Positions 9,019 to 16,925 of a DNA stretch of 64,000 bases are shown piece after piece. The notes beneath the pieces were generated by a model that saw only the letters and a list, made by a program, of their open reading frames with translations, ran no database searches and was not told where the DNA came from. The stretch is from Lysobacter sp. K5869. Its GTDB lineage: Bacteria; Pseudomonadota; Gammaproteobacteria; Xanthomonadales; Xanthomonadaceae. The DNA is taken from positions 372,001-436,000 of the forward strand of contig NZ_CP072597.1 in assembly GCF_018847975.1 (NCBI RefSeq). The letters are read 5' to 3'. Numbering within the stretch: the stretch's first letter is position 1; each line of letters begins with the position of its first letter. Both the position numbers and the translations under genes were made by a program.

Positions 9019-9531
9019 TTACGGCGTGGGCTGGGGGCAGGAGTCGTCGGAGGAGACGCAGATCGGCACCGGCTCGCCGCGCGCGCCGGAGCGCGAGACC
9101 GGAATCAGATTGAGGTGCCAGCGGACCTTGCCGTCGGCGTCGGGGGTGAGGCTGGTCCAGGCCCAGCGGATTTCGATGGCGCGGCCGGTGTAGGACTTGC
9201 GCGGCGCCAGCGGGGTGGCGGGGAAGAACCGTTCGTCGTTCATGCCGGACTGCGGTTCGATGAGGATTCCGTAGTCGGCGATCTTGCGGACGGAGGGGCC
9301 GGACAGTTCGATGGCGATGAATCCGACGCCCTCGCAACTGCCGACGTCGGGCCCGCCGATCCAGGCGACGAAGTCGACCTTCTTCACGCCTATCCGCGGC
9401 GGCTGTTGCGCGGAAGCATTGGGAAGCACATGAAACTTCGGGGACATGACCATGCTGCACGCATGCCCCGTCGCGGGCATCAGCGCCAGCAAAGCGAGAA
9501 CGGCGAAAGCGGTTTTCATTAGCGAGGACAT
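9019..9531 (-). CDS. Exported protein of unknown function
   Basis: The 170-residue protein has a typical signal peptide (hydrophobic FAVLALLALMP, cleavage probably after GHA near residue 24) and a mature domain with four cysteines, two of them at CVSSDDSC near the C-terminus, suggesting a disulfide-bonded periplasmic or secreted protein. I do not recognise the family. The ATG at 9531 and the in-frame ATG at 9519 are both possible; the signal peptide is intact with either. It lies upstream of and parallel to the lan genes, with a 254-base gap that makes co-transcription uncertain. Confidence 0.75.
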   Translation of the reverse strand: MSSLMKTAFAVLALLALMPATGHACSMVMSPKFHVLPNASAQQPPRIGVKKVDFVAWIGGPDVGSCEGVGFIAIELSGPSVRKIADYGILIEPQSGMNDERFFPATPLAPRKSYTGRAIEIRWAWTSLTPDADGKVRWHLNLIPVSRSGARGEPVPICVSSDDSCPQPTP

Positions 9532-9562
9532 CCTGTCGTTCCGATGGGGATCGCGGTGCGTC

Positions 9563-9949
9563 TCAAGCGTCGAGCGCGCTGACCATGACGTAGTAGCCGT
9601 CGGGATCGCGCAACGCGAATTCCAACGTCCCGGTGCTCGGATTCAAGCCCGGCTCTTCTTCCAACGCAGGAGCCAACGCGCGCGCTCTCAGCAACGACGC
9701 ATCGAAATCGTCCACACGGAAGAACAGCAACAAGCCGTTGCCGGGCTGCGCGTGTTCGGGGCTCGCGAGCGTCGGATGATCGTGCGCGCCCCAGCGGTGC
9801 AGGCAGAGCAGGACGGTGCCGTCCGCATCCAGAAGTTGCCCGAAGAAATCGTGCGCCGGCGCGGTCTTGGGCTGACCGAACAGCGTCTGATACCAAGCGA
9901 AGCTGCGAGCGACGTCGGCGACGCCGATGATGGTCCAGGTACGTTTCAT
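9563..9949 (-). CDS. VOC family protein (glyoxalase/bleomycin-resistance fold)
   Basis: The 128-residue protein fits a single vicinal-oxygen-chelate unit pair: opening TWTIIGVADVARSFAWYQTLFG, a middle LLLFFRVDDFDASL strand-helix, and the closing FALRDPDGYYVMVS, the usual DPDG-Y signature. Metal-ligand candidates are H88-type residues in the HDHP stretch and the terminal strand acid, but assignment is approximate. VOC proteins include lyases, dioxygenases and drug-binding resistance proteins; no substrate is indicated. GGAG lies 6 bases before the ATG at 9949. Confidence 0.88.
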   Translation of the reverse strand: MKRTWTIIGVADVARSFAWYQTLFGQPKTAPAHDFFGQLLDADGTVLLCLHRWGAHDHPTLASPEHAQPGNGLLLFFRVDDFDASLLRARALAPALEEEPGLNPSTGTLEFALRDPDGYYVMVSALDA

Positions 9950-10111
9950 TCGTGTCTCCCGCACACGCGCACGCGGCACGCGCTGTGTGCCAGGTTGCGG
10001 ATTTACGATTGCCGCGACGTTTCCGCCGGCCGGTCGCGCGAAAAACACCGGCCGGACCCGCGCCGATTATGCGCTCGCGCAAGACCCGCCGTGCGCGCTC
10101 GAAGCCGCGCG

Positions 10112-10128
10112 ATGATGCGTCGCATCAT
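10112..10128. promoter_or_regulatory. Perfect dyad in the gap before the small exported protein
   Basis: ATGATGCG-T-CGCATCAT is a perfect 8-bp-arm inverted repeat about 145 bases upstream of the gene at 10274 and about 160 upstream of the VOC gene on the other strand. It may be a regulator-binding site. The rest of 9950-10273 shows no gene. Confidence 0.35.
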
Positions 10129-10273
10129 GTGCTAGCGTCGGGTTCCCCGATCTCCCGGAAGCCGCCGCCGCATCCGGGAAGCCCGCGTCATCGCGACCTG
10201 CCGCGCGACGCGCGCGGCCGCAGCCCGCCCGGGCGCGGATCGCGGCGGCTTTCAACGGACGGAGAACCAACGC

Positions 10274-10537
10274 ATGAAGGGATGGACGATGAAAGCGGGC
10301 GCACTCGTGTTTTTCGCCGCGATGGTAGGCGTCGCCGCGCCGGCCGCGGCGGAGCCGACTTACGCGTGCACCGCGCAAACCGAGGGACATTTGTTCCTGG
10401 TGCCTTACGACAGCCCGACCGATCCGGGCTCGTACTATCAATGCCGAGGGAGTGCGTGGCGCTTGATCGGCGTCTGCAACCCGACCACGGGCTGCCCTTC
10501 GCCGCCGGATCCGAACGGGCCGATCGTGGAGATGTAA
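10274..10537 (+). CDS. Small secreted Cys-containing protein
   Basis: The 87-residue protein has a clear signal peptide (AGALVFFAAMVGVAAPAAA, cleavage after residue 26 or so) and a mature chain of about 61 residues with four cysteines, rich in aromatic and Pro residues (SYYQCRGSAWRL). The pattern suggests a small disulfide-bonded domain such as a carbohydrate-binding module, but no family is recognised. GGAG lies 10 bases before the start, and a strong terminator follows, so it is probably a single-gene unit. Confidence 0.7.
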   Translation: MKGWTMKAGALVFFAAMVGVAAPAAAEPTYACTAQTEGHLFLVPYDSPTDPGSYYQCRGSAWRLIGVCNPTTGCPSPPDPNGPIVEM

Positions 10538-10569
10538 GCGCATCGCGCGCGTTCGGTGTCGCGATATGC

Positions 10570-10600
10570 AGCGGAGCCCGATGTCCGGGCTCCGCTTTTT
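10570..10600 (+). terminator. Rho-independent terminator
   Basis: An 11-bp perfect stem (AGCGGAGCCCG, 10570-10580, with 10586-10596), a 5-base loop and a TTTTT tract, located 33 bases after the small secreted protein gene. Confidence 0.9.
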
Positions 10601-10612
10601 GTTGTCGCGCCG

Positions 10613-11623
10613 TCAGCGCTTCACTCCGGTTACCAGGCTGTAGTGGCCGAAACTCGGCACCGCCTCGACCGATGCGAAGCCCGCCTCGCGCAATAGCGCA
10701 TCCAGTTCTTCGGCGGTGTATTGCTCGCCTTCGGTCCAGCCCATCATCATCAGACTGAAACCGGCCGCGGCGAGCGGGCCGCTCTTGTCTTCGCGATACA
10801 ACACCTCGTGCAGCACGATCCTGCCGCCCGGCGGCAGCGCCTGAAAACTCTTGCGCGCCAGGAAGGCGTTCTGCTCGCGCGGCCAGTCGTGGAAGATGTT
10901 CGAGTAGAAATGCAGATCCGCCGGCGGGAACGGGTCTTTCCACATATCGCCGGGATGGAAGTCGATGCGGGCCGCGGTCGCCTCGTCGAGGAATTCGCGC
11001 GCCAAGCCGCACACCGCCGGCAAGTCGAACAGCACGCCGCGCAGATTCGGCCAGACCGACAGCGCCCCTCGCGTGTGCACGCCCGACCCCGCGCCCACGT
11101 CGAGCATCGTGCGGTGCCGCGCGAGATCCAGCCGGGTCGGCCACACCGGTGCGTGCGCGGCGCCGAGGCTTTGCATGGCCCGGGTGAAGCGCAGGCCGAG
11201 TTCGCGCTGCTGTTCGTGGGTGCGGAAGATGTCGGGCTCGCCGTAGACCTTCGGCGCGTCGTTGCGCAGCGCCTCCTCCAGGCGTTCGAGCGAGAAGGTG
11301 CCGGCGTTGTCGTACATCAGATCCCAGAAGGCGCCGAAGTACGTCGCGCTGTCTTCGGTCAGCAGGTCCAGTCCGAGCGCGGTCAGGCGGTACGCGGCCG
11401 CGTCGCGGCGAACGAAGCCGAGCGCGGTGGCCGCGGCGGCGAGCGCTTGGGTCGGGCGCCGCGCCAATCCGAGCGCCTCGGCGAGTTCGGGCAAGCCGCA
11501 TGCGCCTTGCGCCAGACGGCGGAACAAGCCGAGGCGATGCGCGATCAGCATCGCCGGGTAGACGAACAAGCCGAAGGCGACGTCGTAGGCGGCGCTGTCG
11601 TCGCGGTGCGAAGGATCGTTCAT
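10613..11623 (-). CDS. SAM-dependent O-methyltransferase (acetylserotonin-MT-like)
   Basis: The 336-residue protein has the two-part architecture of small-molecule O-methyltransferases: an N-terminal helical dimerisation/winged-helix domain (about 1-100) and a Rossmann catalytic domain with the SAM motif LDVGAGSGVHT (about residues 165-175). It continues with the FDLPAV and HDWP motifs; the HDWP histidine is the usual general base. Such enzymes methylate hydroxyls of aromatic or polyketide metabolites. The ATG overlaps the stop of the upstream haem-oxygenase-like gene (ATGA), implying translational coupling and a shared pathway. The substrate is unknown. Confidence 0.9.
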   Translation of the reverse strand: MNDPSHRDDSAAYDVAFGLFVYPAMLIAHRLGLFRRLAQGACGLPELAEALGLARRPTQALAAAATALGFVRRDAAAYRLTALGLDLLTEDSATYFGAFWDLMYDNAGTFSLERLEEALRNDAPKVYGEPDIFRTHEQQRELGLRFTRAMQSLGAAHAPVWPTRLDLARHRTMLDVGAGSGVHTRGALSVWPNLRGVLFDLPAVCGLAREFLDEATAARIDFHPGDMWKDPFPPADLHFYSNIFHDWPREQNAFLARKSFQALPPGGRIVLHEVLYREDKSGPLAAAGFSLMMMGWTEGEQYTAEELDALLREAGFASVEAVPSFGHYSLVTGVKR

Positions 11624-12369
11624 CGCGGCGCCGCCTGCGGCGCGGCGGCGCTCGCGGCGCGCGGGAACGCGGCCGCGACGCCCGCTTCGGCCGCGCGGTC
11701 GACGAACCACGCCGCCTCGTGGGTCCAATCGGCGAAGGCGTCGAACACGCGGTCGGCCAGCGCCATGCAGCGGCGCCGCTCCTCGTCGCTCAAGGCGATG
11801 CGCGCCAGTTCCGCGTGCTCGCCGTTCTGCATATGCCCCGACTCGAGGGCGAAATGGAAATCGCCCATGTAGCGCAGCTCGATGCCCGCCTGTTCCTCGA
11901 TGTCGCCGGCGATCCGCGCCGTCAGCCCGAACAGCACGTTGCCGGTTTCCTCGATCGCCTCGACCACGGCCAGACGTTCGATGCCGTTGCAGTCCGACAA
12001 GAGCGCGCACAGCTCGTACATCAGCACGCGGCAACGGTGGGTTTCTTCCGACCACAGCAGCCGCATCGCATCGACCGTGGTGGTCGGCCGGCTCCAGCCG
12101 AGTTTCTCCAGATCTTCGAGGAACCAGGGCCAGTGATGGTCGTCCTCGTAGGTGTGAGCGTTGACCCGTTCTTGATGGGCATCGGCCGCCGGCACGCGCC
12201 GCAGCACGTAACGGTTGAGATCGGCGAAGGCCATGATGAAGAACGCCAGCGCAGGCATGAAGGCCAGCCGCGCTTGCGCGGGCAGGCGTTCGTCGCGCAG
12301 CCGGTCGAACAGCGGAAGACGGTCGTACGCGCGCTTTCTGCGCAGGACGTGGGCGAGCACGGTCTTCAT
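11620..12369 (-). CDS. Haem-oxygenase-like (TENA/PqqC-fold) putative metal-dependent oxygenase
   Basis: The 249-residue protein is all-helical and rich in potential metal ligands: H72, E75, D76, D77, H78 and H79 in HTYEDDHHWPWFLEDL, a central EETGNVLF (E140, E141), and H172/E176/H179 in FHFALESGH. That spacing resembles haem-oxygenase-like diiron enzymes and related TENA/PqqC proteins. No haem motif is seen. AGGAGG lies just before the ATG at 12369. It is the first gene of a coupled pair with the O-methyltransferase, so a tailoring oxidation followed by methylation of a small metabolite is a reasonable inference. The C-terminal 25 residues are Ala-rich and probably disordered. Confidence 0.7.
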   Translation of the reverse strand: MKTVLAHVLRRKRAYDRLPLFDRLRDERLPAQARLAFMPALAFFIMAFADLNRYVLRRVPAADAHQERVNAHTYEDDHHWPWFLEDLEKLGWSRPTTTVDAMRLLWSEETHRCRVLMYELCALLSDCNGIERLAVVEAIEETGNVLFGLTARIAGDIEEQAGIELRYMGDFHFALESGHMQNGEHAELARIALSDEERRRCMALADRVFDAFADWTHEAAWFVDRAAEAGVAAAFPRAASAAAPQAAPR

Positions 12370-12541
12370 CGGGGCCTCCTGCTTCCGTGCGGAATCCAGC
12401 GGCCGGCGTTGCGGCCGCCGCTGGAGCGAGAGCGCGGGTTCGGCAGCGCGGGTTCGCGGCCATCATCGGCGCGCGCCGACGTTCAAGGCAACGCGAGAGA
12501 GCGTGATTGTGTGTGAGCGAACTGAGATTTGCGCGGCGAGA

Positions 12542-12751
12542 TCACAACCGCTCGGGCCGCGGCGCGACGGCCGCGCGGACGCGCCCGCGTTCGGTCAGGC
12601 GCCAGCCGTCCGCGCAGGCGACGATCAAACCGCGCCGCTGCAACTCCGTCAGCGCGATTTCGGCGAGCGCCTCGCGCTCCCATTTGAACAGCGGCGGCCG
12701 CTTCGACAGGATCGCGAGCGCCTTGCGTTCGGGGGCGGACAGATCCGGCAC
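12542..12751 (-). CDS. Small winged-helix-like protein
   Basis: The 69-residue protein starts at a GTG only 7 bases after the YkgJ-type gene, so it is probably co-translated. The sequence (EREALAEIALTELQRRGLIV...GWRLTERGR) has the helix-helix-wing rhythm of a winged-helix domain, as in small regulators or restriction-type wHTH modules. No family is recognised and there is no transmembrane or export signal. A role linked to the cysteine-cluster protein upstream is inferred from spacing only. Confidence 0.65.
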   Translation of the reverse strand: MPDLSAPERKALAILSKRPPLFKWEREALAEIALTELQRRGLIVACADGWRLTERGRVRAAVAPRPERL

Positions 12752-12758
12752 GGCGCGC

Positions 12759-13112
12759 TCAGACCAGCACTTGCCGGGTGCGCCGCAGGAAGGCGTGGAT
12801 GTCGTACTCCGCGGCCTCGTCGATCATGTGTTCCGGCCGGCAGCCGTTGGGGCAACTCAGCCGCGGCGTGGTGCCGAACAAGCGGCAGATCAGCGGCCGC
12901 TCCTCATAAGCCTCGCAACCGTTCGGGCCGAGGTGCGGGCAGCTCCACGCGGCCAGCGCCGCGTCGCGCTCGGCCTCGGGCTTGAACGGCAGCCGCGCCA
13001 TCTCCAGCGAGGACGCGGTCACCGGCCCGCAGCAATCGTGGCAGCCGTCGATGCAGCGGAACGACGGAATGCGTCGCCGCAAGTCTTCGAGATCCCGCTC
13101 GTCGCGCGTCAT
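12759..13112 (-). CDS. YkgJ family cysteine-cluster protein
   Basis: The 117-residue protein has the CxxxCxxCC cluster (CIDGCHDCCGPV, around residues 20-31), then a cysteine at ~58 (SCPHLG), CEAY, and CRLFGTTPRLSCPNGC. This is the eight-Cys pattern of the YkgJ/Fe-S-zinc-cluster family (UPF0153-like). The family is thought to bind a metal cluster, but its function is not known. GGGAG lies 9 bases upstream of the ATG. It heads a two-gene unit with the small winged-helix-like gene. Confidence 0.9.
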   Translation of the reverse strand: MTRDERDLEDLRRRIPSFRCIDGCHDCCGPVTASSLEMARLPFKPEAERDAALAAWSCPHLGPNGCEAYEERPLICRLFGTTPRLSCPNGCRPEHMIDEAAEYDIHAFLRRTRQVLV

Positions 13113-13182
13113 CGGTCGTCTCCCGCCAAACGCTGCCGCATCCGCGCCGTCGCGCGTGGTTTTCGGATAGTGCCCGCGCGGA

Positions 13183-13395
13183 TCAGGCCTTCTTCAAGAA
13201 CTCGGTGCGCAGCACCAGTCCCTTGACCTTCTCGACGTTGCATTCGATCAATTCTTCGTCGTCGGTCAGGCGGATGTTCTTGCACAAGGTGCCGCGCTTG
13301 AGCGTCACCGAGGTGCCCTTGACCTTGAGGTCCTTGATCACCAAAACCGAATCGCCGTCGGCGAGCGGGGTGCCGTTGCTGTCTTTCACGATCAT
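13183..13395 (-). CDS. PhnA/YjdM C-terminal-domain protein
   Basis: The 70-residue protein matches the conserved C-terminal domain of YjdM/PhnA proteins: VKDSNG..LADGDSV..IKDLKVKG, then LKRGT..KNIRL and a closing KGLVLRTEFLKK. The N-terminal zinc ribbon of full-length YjdM (~110 residues) is absent. The ATG at 13395 has GGAG 6 bases upstream, so the short form appears genuine rather than a wrong start; an in-frame TTG four codons earlier is less likely. Despite the name, phosphonate metabolism is not established for this family. Confidence 0.88.
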   Translation of the reverse strand: MIVKDSNGTPLADGDSVLVIKDLKVKGTSVTLKRGTLCKNIRLTDDEELIECNVEKVKGLVLRTEFLKKA

Positions 13396-13473
13396 ATCGA
13401 ACTCCAAAGGAACGGCGCCGGCGCGGCCGGGCCGTGGGTGTGCATTATCGCGGCTGCGGGCGGCGTTGCGCGC

Positions 13474-13716
13474 TCATGCCGCGGACCGGCTCGCGCCGCA
13501 GCGGATCGGCGTTTCGTGAGTCAGGAACAAGGCGTCTTGGTAGACGCGGCGGAAGCGCAGCGCGCGGACGGCTTGCGCCCGGGTCAGGCCGTTGGCGACG
13601 AAGTGCGCCGCCAGTTCGGCGTCGGTGGAACGCGCGTCGTTGCTCAGGTGGTCTTCGACGAAGGCCAGGATCGGCCAGGGCAAGGCCGCCAGTTCGGGAT
13701 CGGGGTGCAGGGGCAT
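13474..13716 (-). CDS. Conserved-looking small protein, function unknown
   Basis: The 80-residue soluble protein opens with HPDPELAALPWPILAFVEDHL and contains a compact helical middle (AELAAHFVANGLTRAQAVRALRFRRVYQDALFL). No domain is recognised; the middle resembles a small helix-turn-helix-like fold but lacks a clear signature. It starts 18 bases after the neighbouring 127-residue gene, same strand, so the two are probably one transcription unit. The ribosome site is weak. Confidence 0.55.
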   Translation of the reverse strand: MPLHPDPELAALPWPILAFVEDHLSNDARSTDAELAAHFVANGLTRAQAVRALRFRRVYQDALFLTHETPIRCGASRSAA

Positions 13717-13734
13717 CGGGGCGTTCGCTCGGCG

Positions 13735-14118
13735 TCAGCGGGCGTCGGCCGAGCCGTGCAGGCTCACCCGCGGCGCGATCCAATAGCACTGTTGGATCGC
13801 TTCCAGGACCAGGGCCAGGGCGAGATGCACGCCGGAGGAAATCAGGCCGAGCTTGCGCCGCTCGCGCCCCTCGGCGGTGTCGGCCGCGCGCCGCAGCGCT
13901 TCGTGCAGCGCCGCGCGCTGCGCGCTGCCGCGCGGGCAAACGCCGAAGTCGCAGGCGCCCGGGGCGATGCGTTCGATTTCCTCGAGCAAGTCGCCGCCGC
14001 GCAGGGCGCGGTAGACCTCGAGGAAGGTCAGATTGCCGCGCAGTTCGATCTCGACCGCGGCGGTGAGTTGGACGCCCACCTGGGTCAGCGTGGTCAGTTG
14101 GGGCAAAGCTGGGGACAT
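13735..14118 (-). CDS. Small soluble protein of unknown function
   Basis: The 127-residue protein starts at an ATG (14118) with GGAG 6 bases upstream; the longer open frame would add an Arg-rich stretch that is not credible. It has two cysteines (ACDFGVCPRG) and helical segments including LISSGVHLALALVLEAIQQC. No family is recognised. It lies on the opposite side of an AT-rich repeat region from the XRE gene at 14420. Confidence 0.6.
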   Translation of the reverse strand: MSPALPQLTTLTQVGVQLTAAVEIELRGNLTFLEVYRALRGGDLLEEIERIAPGACDFGVCPRGSAQRAALHEALRRAADTAEGRERRKLGLISSGVHLALALVLEAIQQCYWIAPRVSLHGSADAR

Positions 14119-14228
14119 GCGATCTCCGCAATCGAGGCGTCGCTGGCGCCGCCCACGGCGGGGCGGACGCGCACTGCGGCGCGCCGCGCGGGGCGGCACG
14201 CCATCAGATCAGAGCGATGAAGCCTATC

Positions 14229-14262
14229 AATAGATGTTTAATACATCAATATAGATGTGAAA
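14229..14262. promoter_or_regulatory. AT-rich repeat region between divergent genes (putative operator)
   Basis: GATGT-N5-ACATC (14233-14247) is a perfect dyad, and a third GATGT occurs at 14254, giving ATAGATGT direct copies 21 bases apart, two helical turns. This AT-rich island stands out sharply from its surroundings. It lies between the gene ending its 5' side at 14118 and the XRE regulator at 14420, and is a good candidate binding site for that regulator. Confidence 0.5.
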
Positions 14263-14419
14263 CTAATAAGCCCACCCTGCGGACGGGTGCCGAGCCGGTC
14301 GCGATGGGCGATCATTCGCCGCCCGTACGCCCGCCGCCGAAGCCACCGAACCCGCCGATGACCGCCCGCTTGTCCGCACCCGCCCGCTTCCGCTTCGCCC
14401 CGGCCTCGGAGCCGCGGCG

Positions 14420-14683
14420 TTGATCACCGCGAGCCAGTTGCGCGCCGCGCGCGCCTTGGCCGGCATGGATCAGAAGACCCTGGCCGAAAAGGCCGGCGTG
14501 TCGCTGCCGACGATCCAGCGCATGGAGGCCAGCCAGGGCAACGTGCGCGGCGTGGTCGACACGCTGACCAAGATCGTCAACGCGCTCGACGCCGCCGGTG
14601 TGGAATTGATCGGCGAGAACATGCCCAGCTACGGCACCGGCCGCGGCGTGCGCCTGAAGTCGCCGCCCGGCGCGGCGGACTGA
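14420..14683 (+). CDS. Small XRE family transcriptional regulator
   Basis: The 87-residue protein is almost entirely one HTH_3 domain (SQLRAARALAGMDQKTLAEKAGVSLPTIQRME, about residues 5-38, continuing through the fifth helix), followed by a short tail. The start is a TTG with GGAG 8 bases upstream; no ATG is available in frame without removing the first helix. Such single-domain regulators are often autoregulatory or antitoxin-like, but no toxin gene adjoins it. The dyad repeats at 14229-14262 are probable targets. Confidence 0.85.
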   Translation: MITASQLRAARALAGMDQKTLAEKAGVSLPTIQRMEASQGNVRGVVDTLTKIVNALDAAGVELIGENMPSYGTGRGVRLKSPPGAAD

Positions 14684-14755
14684 GCCGCCGGCCGCGCGCC
14701 GCGGCGCGCGCGCGCGCCGACGGTTCCACTCGCGCGTGCGCCCCGACGGTTCCGC

Positions 14756-16012
14756 TCAGGCCGCGTCGGCGCCCGGTTCGCCGGCCGCGGGCGCCGCCAC
14801 CGGCGCGGGTACGTCCGCCGAGGTCACCCGCCCCACCCACACGGCCGAACACAGGGCCAACCCCGCCGCGATCCAGCCGACCGTGCCGTATCCGGCGATG
14901 TGTCCGCTCGCGTCGGTGCTCAGCATCAAGCCGCCCAGCCACGCGCCGAAGCCCGTGCCCAGCGACATCACCGCGCTGTTCGCGCTGAGGTAGGCGCCGC
15001 GCTGTTCGGCCTGCGGCACCGTGGCCTGCAAGGCCTGCAGCGGCACCATGCGGCCGTTCATCGAGACCATGAAGAACGGGAAGAAGAACAGCATCGCCAG
15101 GAAGCCGACCGCCGGCAGGTGGGTGATGAACAACACCGGCAACAGCGACACCGCGACCGCGATGCGGTACACGCGCTGCTTGCCGTGGCGGTCGGCCAAG
15201 CGGCCGATCAGACGCGAGGTGAAGAACGCCGCGACGCCGCCGGCCATATACATCCACGACAGTTGCGACGGCTCGATGCCGTGGTTGGCAACCAGCATCG
15301 GCGAGATGAAGGGGATCACCAGCATCTGCGAGGTGGTCAGCATCAAGGTCAGCGCGAACGCGTTGAGATGGCGCGGGTTGGAGAACAGCTTGAACAGGTC
15401 CGGCAAGGCCTGCGCCAGCGGCGTGCGCCGCGACAGGTGTTGATCCAGCGGCGGCACCGTACGCGCGCCGCCGATCCAGATCAGCAGCGACAGCGCCACC
15501 AGCAGCCAGAACGGCGCCGACCAGTGGAAATGCGCGCCGAGCAGGACGCCGACCGGCACGCCGATCACCGAGGCGACCGCGAACGAGGTCATCACCGTGC
15601 CGGTCGCCGCGCCGCGGCGTTGCGAGGGGATCACGTCGGCGATGATCGCCATGATGATCGAGCCGAGCACGCCGCCGCTGATGCCGGCGAAGGCGCGCGA
15701 AGCGAGCAACAAGGGATAGCTGTCGGCCAGCGCGCAGGCCAAGTTCGACAAGGCGAACAAGGCGTACATCGCCAGCAGCAGCTTGCGCCGGTCGAAGCGG
15801 TCGATGTAGGTGGCGGCGAGCAGGCCGGACAGCCCGCCGCAAATCGAATACGCCGAGACGGCGGCGGCGAACTGCGCCGGCATGATGTGCAGGGCGCGCA
15901 TGATCTGCGGGCCCAGCGGCATCATCACCATGAAGTCCATGATCAGGGTGAACTGGGTCAGCATGAGCAGCCACAGCAGGCTCCGCTCGCGCGAGGGAGT
16001 GATCGAGTACAT
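14756..16012 (-). CDS. MFS transporter (drug:H+ antiporter-like) in an iron operon
   Basis: The 418-residue protein has 12 predicted transmembrane helices. The loop motif DRFDRRKLL between helices 2 and 3 is the MFS motif A equivalent, and SRLIGRLADRHGKQR is the corresponding loop in the second half. It resembles DHA1-type exporters. It is the last gene of a PadR regulator/siderophore-interacting protein/MFS unit, 47 bases after the reductase, which suggests siderophore or metal-complex export or uptake rather than general drug efflux; this is inference. The start at 16012 begins directly before helix 1. Confidence 0.88.
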   Translation of the reverse strand: MYSITPSRERSLLWLLMLTQFTLIMDFMVMMPLGPQIMRALHIMPAQFAAAVSAYSICGGLSGLLAATYIDRFDRRKLLLAMYALFALSNLACALADSYPLLLASRAFAGISGGVLGSIIMAIIADVIPSQRRGAATGTVMTSFAVASVIGVPVGVLLGAHFHWSAPFWLLVALSLLIWIGGARTVPPLDQHLSRRTPLAQALPDLFKLFSNPRHLNAFALTLMLTTSQMLVIPFISPMLVANHGIEPSQLSWMYMAGGVAAFFTSRLIGRLADRHGKQRVYRIAVAVSLLPVLFITHLPAVGFLAMLFFFPFFMVSMNGRMVPLQALQATVPQAEQRGAYLSANSAVMSLGTGFGAWLGGLMLSTDASGHIAGYGTVGWIAAGLALCSAVWVGRVTSADVPAPVAAPAAGEPGADAA

Positions 16013-16059
16013 GGGGACCCTTGCGGTCGCGACGACCGCGGTGGTGGGGGAAAAGGCGC

Positions 16060-16881
16060 TCAGTCTTCCAAGGTTTCGTGCACGCCTTGCGCGCCGCGCT
16101 TCCAGTAACCGGCGGCGTGCAGGCGCGATTTGTCGACGCCGCGCTCGTTCAACAGATGCTGGCGCACCGCGCGGATCGCACCGGATTCGCCGGCGGCCCA
16201 GACGTAGCCCGCGCCGTCTTGCGGCCAGCGCAAGCCGCGCACGGTTCGCAGCAACGGCGAGTCGCCGCCCGGCTCGGCGTAGTCGCGATAGCACCAATGC
16301 GCTTCCAGCGCGGCGGCGCTGGTCAGCTCGATGCGCGCGGCGGAGTCTTCGACTTCGATCGCCACGATGGCGCGCGCGGCGGCCGGCAATTCTTGCAGGC
16401 GGCGCGCGATCGCCGGCAGCGCGGTGTCGTCGCCGATCAGCACGTGCCAGTCGTAGCCGGCCGGAATCACCCGCGAACCGCGCGGGCCGCCGACGCCGAG
16501 GTAGTCGCCGACCCGCGCCTGCCGCGCCCAATCGCTGGCCGGGCCGGCTTCGTGCAAGGCGAACTCGAGTTCGAGTTCGCGCGCTTCGGTGTCGAAACGG
16601 CGCGGGGTGAAATCGCGCACGGCCGGACGCGGCGCGTCGTCGGCGTAAACGAAGCCGCTCGGCCCCAGCGTCGGCATGTTCGGGCGTTCTTCGCCGGGCG
16701 CGGGGAACAAGACTTTGACGTGATCGTCGAACGAGGCCGAGACGAAATCGGCGAGCGAGTCGTCGGCGAGCACGACGCGGCGCAGTTGCGGCGTGACCGA
16801 TTCCACCCGGATCACGCGCAACAGCCGCAGTTTCAACGCATGGCGGACGCGCGCGACCGCCAGTTCGCTGGTTTCTTGCAT
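16060..16881 (-). CDS. Siderophore-interacting protein, YqjH-like NADPH-dependent ferric reductase
   Basis: The 273-residue flavoprotein has the FAD_binding_9 domain, with the flavin-contacting VRDFTPRRFD (around 87-96) and the HEAGPASDWARQ loop. A SIP C-terminal domain follows, containing LIGDDTALPAI and YVWAAGESGAIRAVRQHL. The family reduces ferric siderophores to release iron in the cytoplasm. AGGA lies 8 bases before the ATG. In E. coli yqjH is controlled by the PadR-like YqjI, and here a YqjI-like gene lies 44 bases upstream in the same direction, supporting the assignment. Confidence 0.92.
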   Translation of the reverse strand: MQETSELAVARVRHALKLRLLRVIRVESVTPQLRRVVLADDSLADFVSASFDDHVKVLFPAPGEERPNMPTLGPSGFVYADDAPRPAVRDFTPRRFDTEARELELEFALHEAGPASDWARQARVGDYLGVGGPRGSRVIPAGYDWHVLIGDDTALPAIARRLQELPAAARAIVAIEVEDSAARIELTSAAALEAHWCYRDYAEPGGDSPLLRTVRGLRWPQDGAGYVWAAGESGAIRAVRQHLLNERGVDKSRLHAAGYWKRGAQGVHETLED

Positions 16882-16925
16882 GGGGGATGTCCTGTGGTTC
16901 GCTTGCGTGGGGGAAACGGCGGCGA

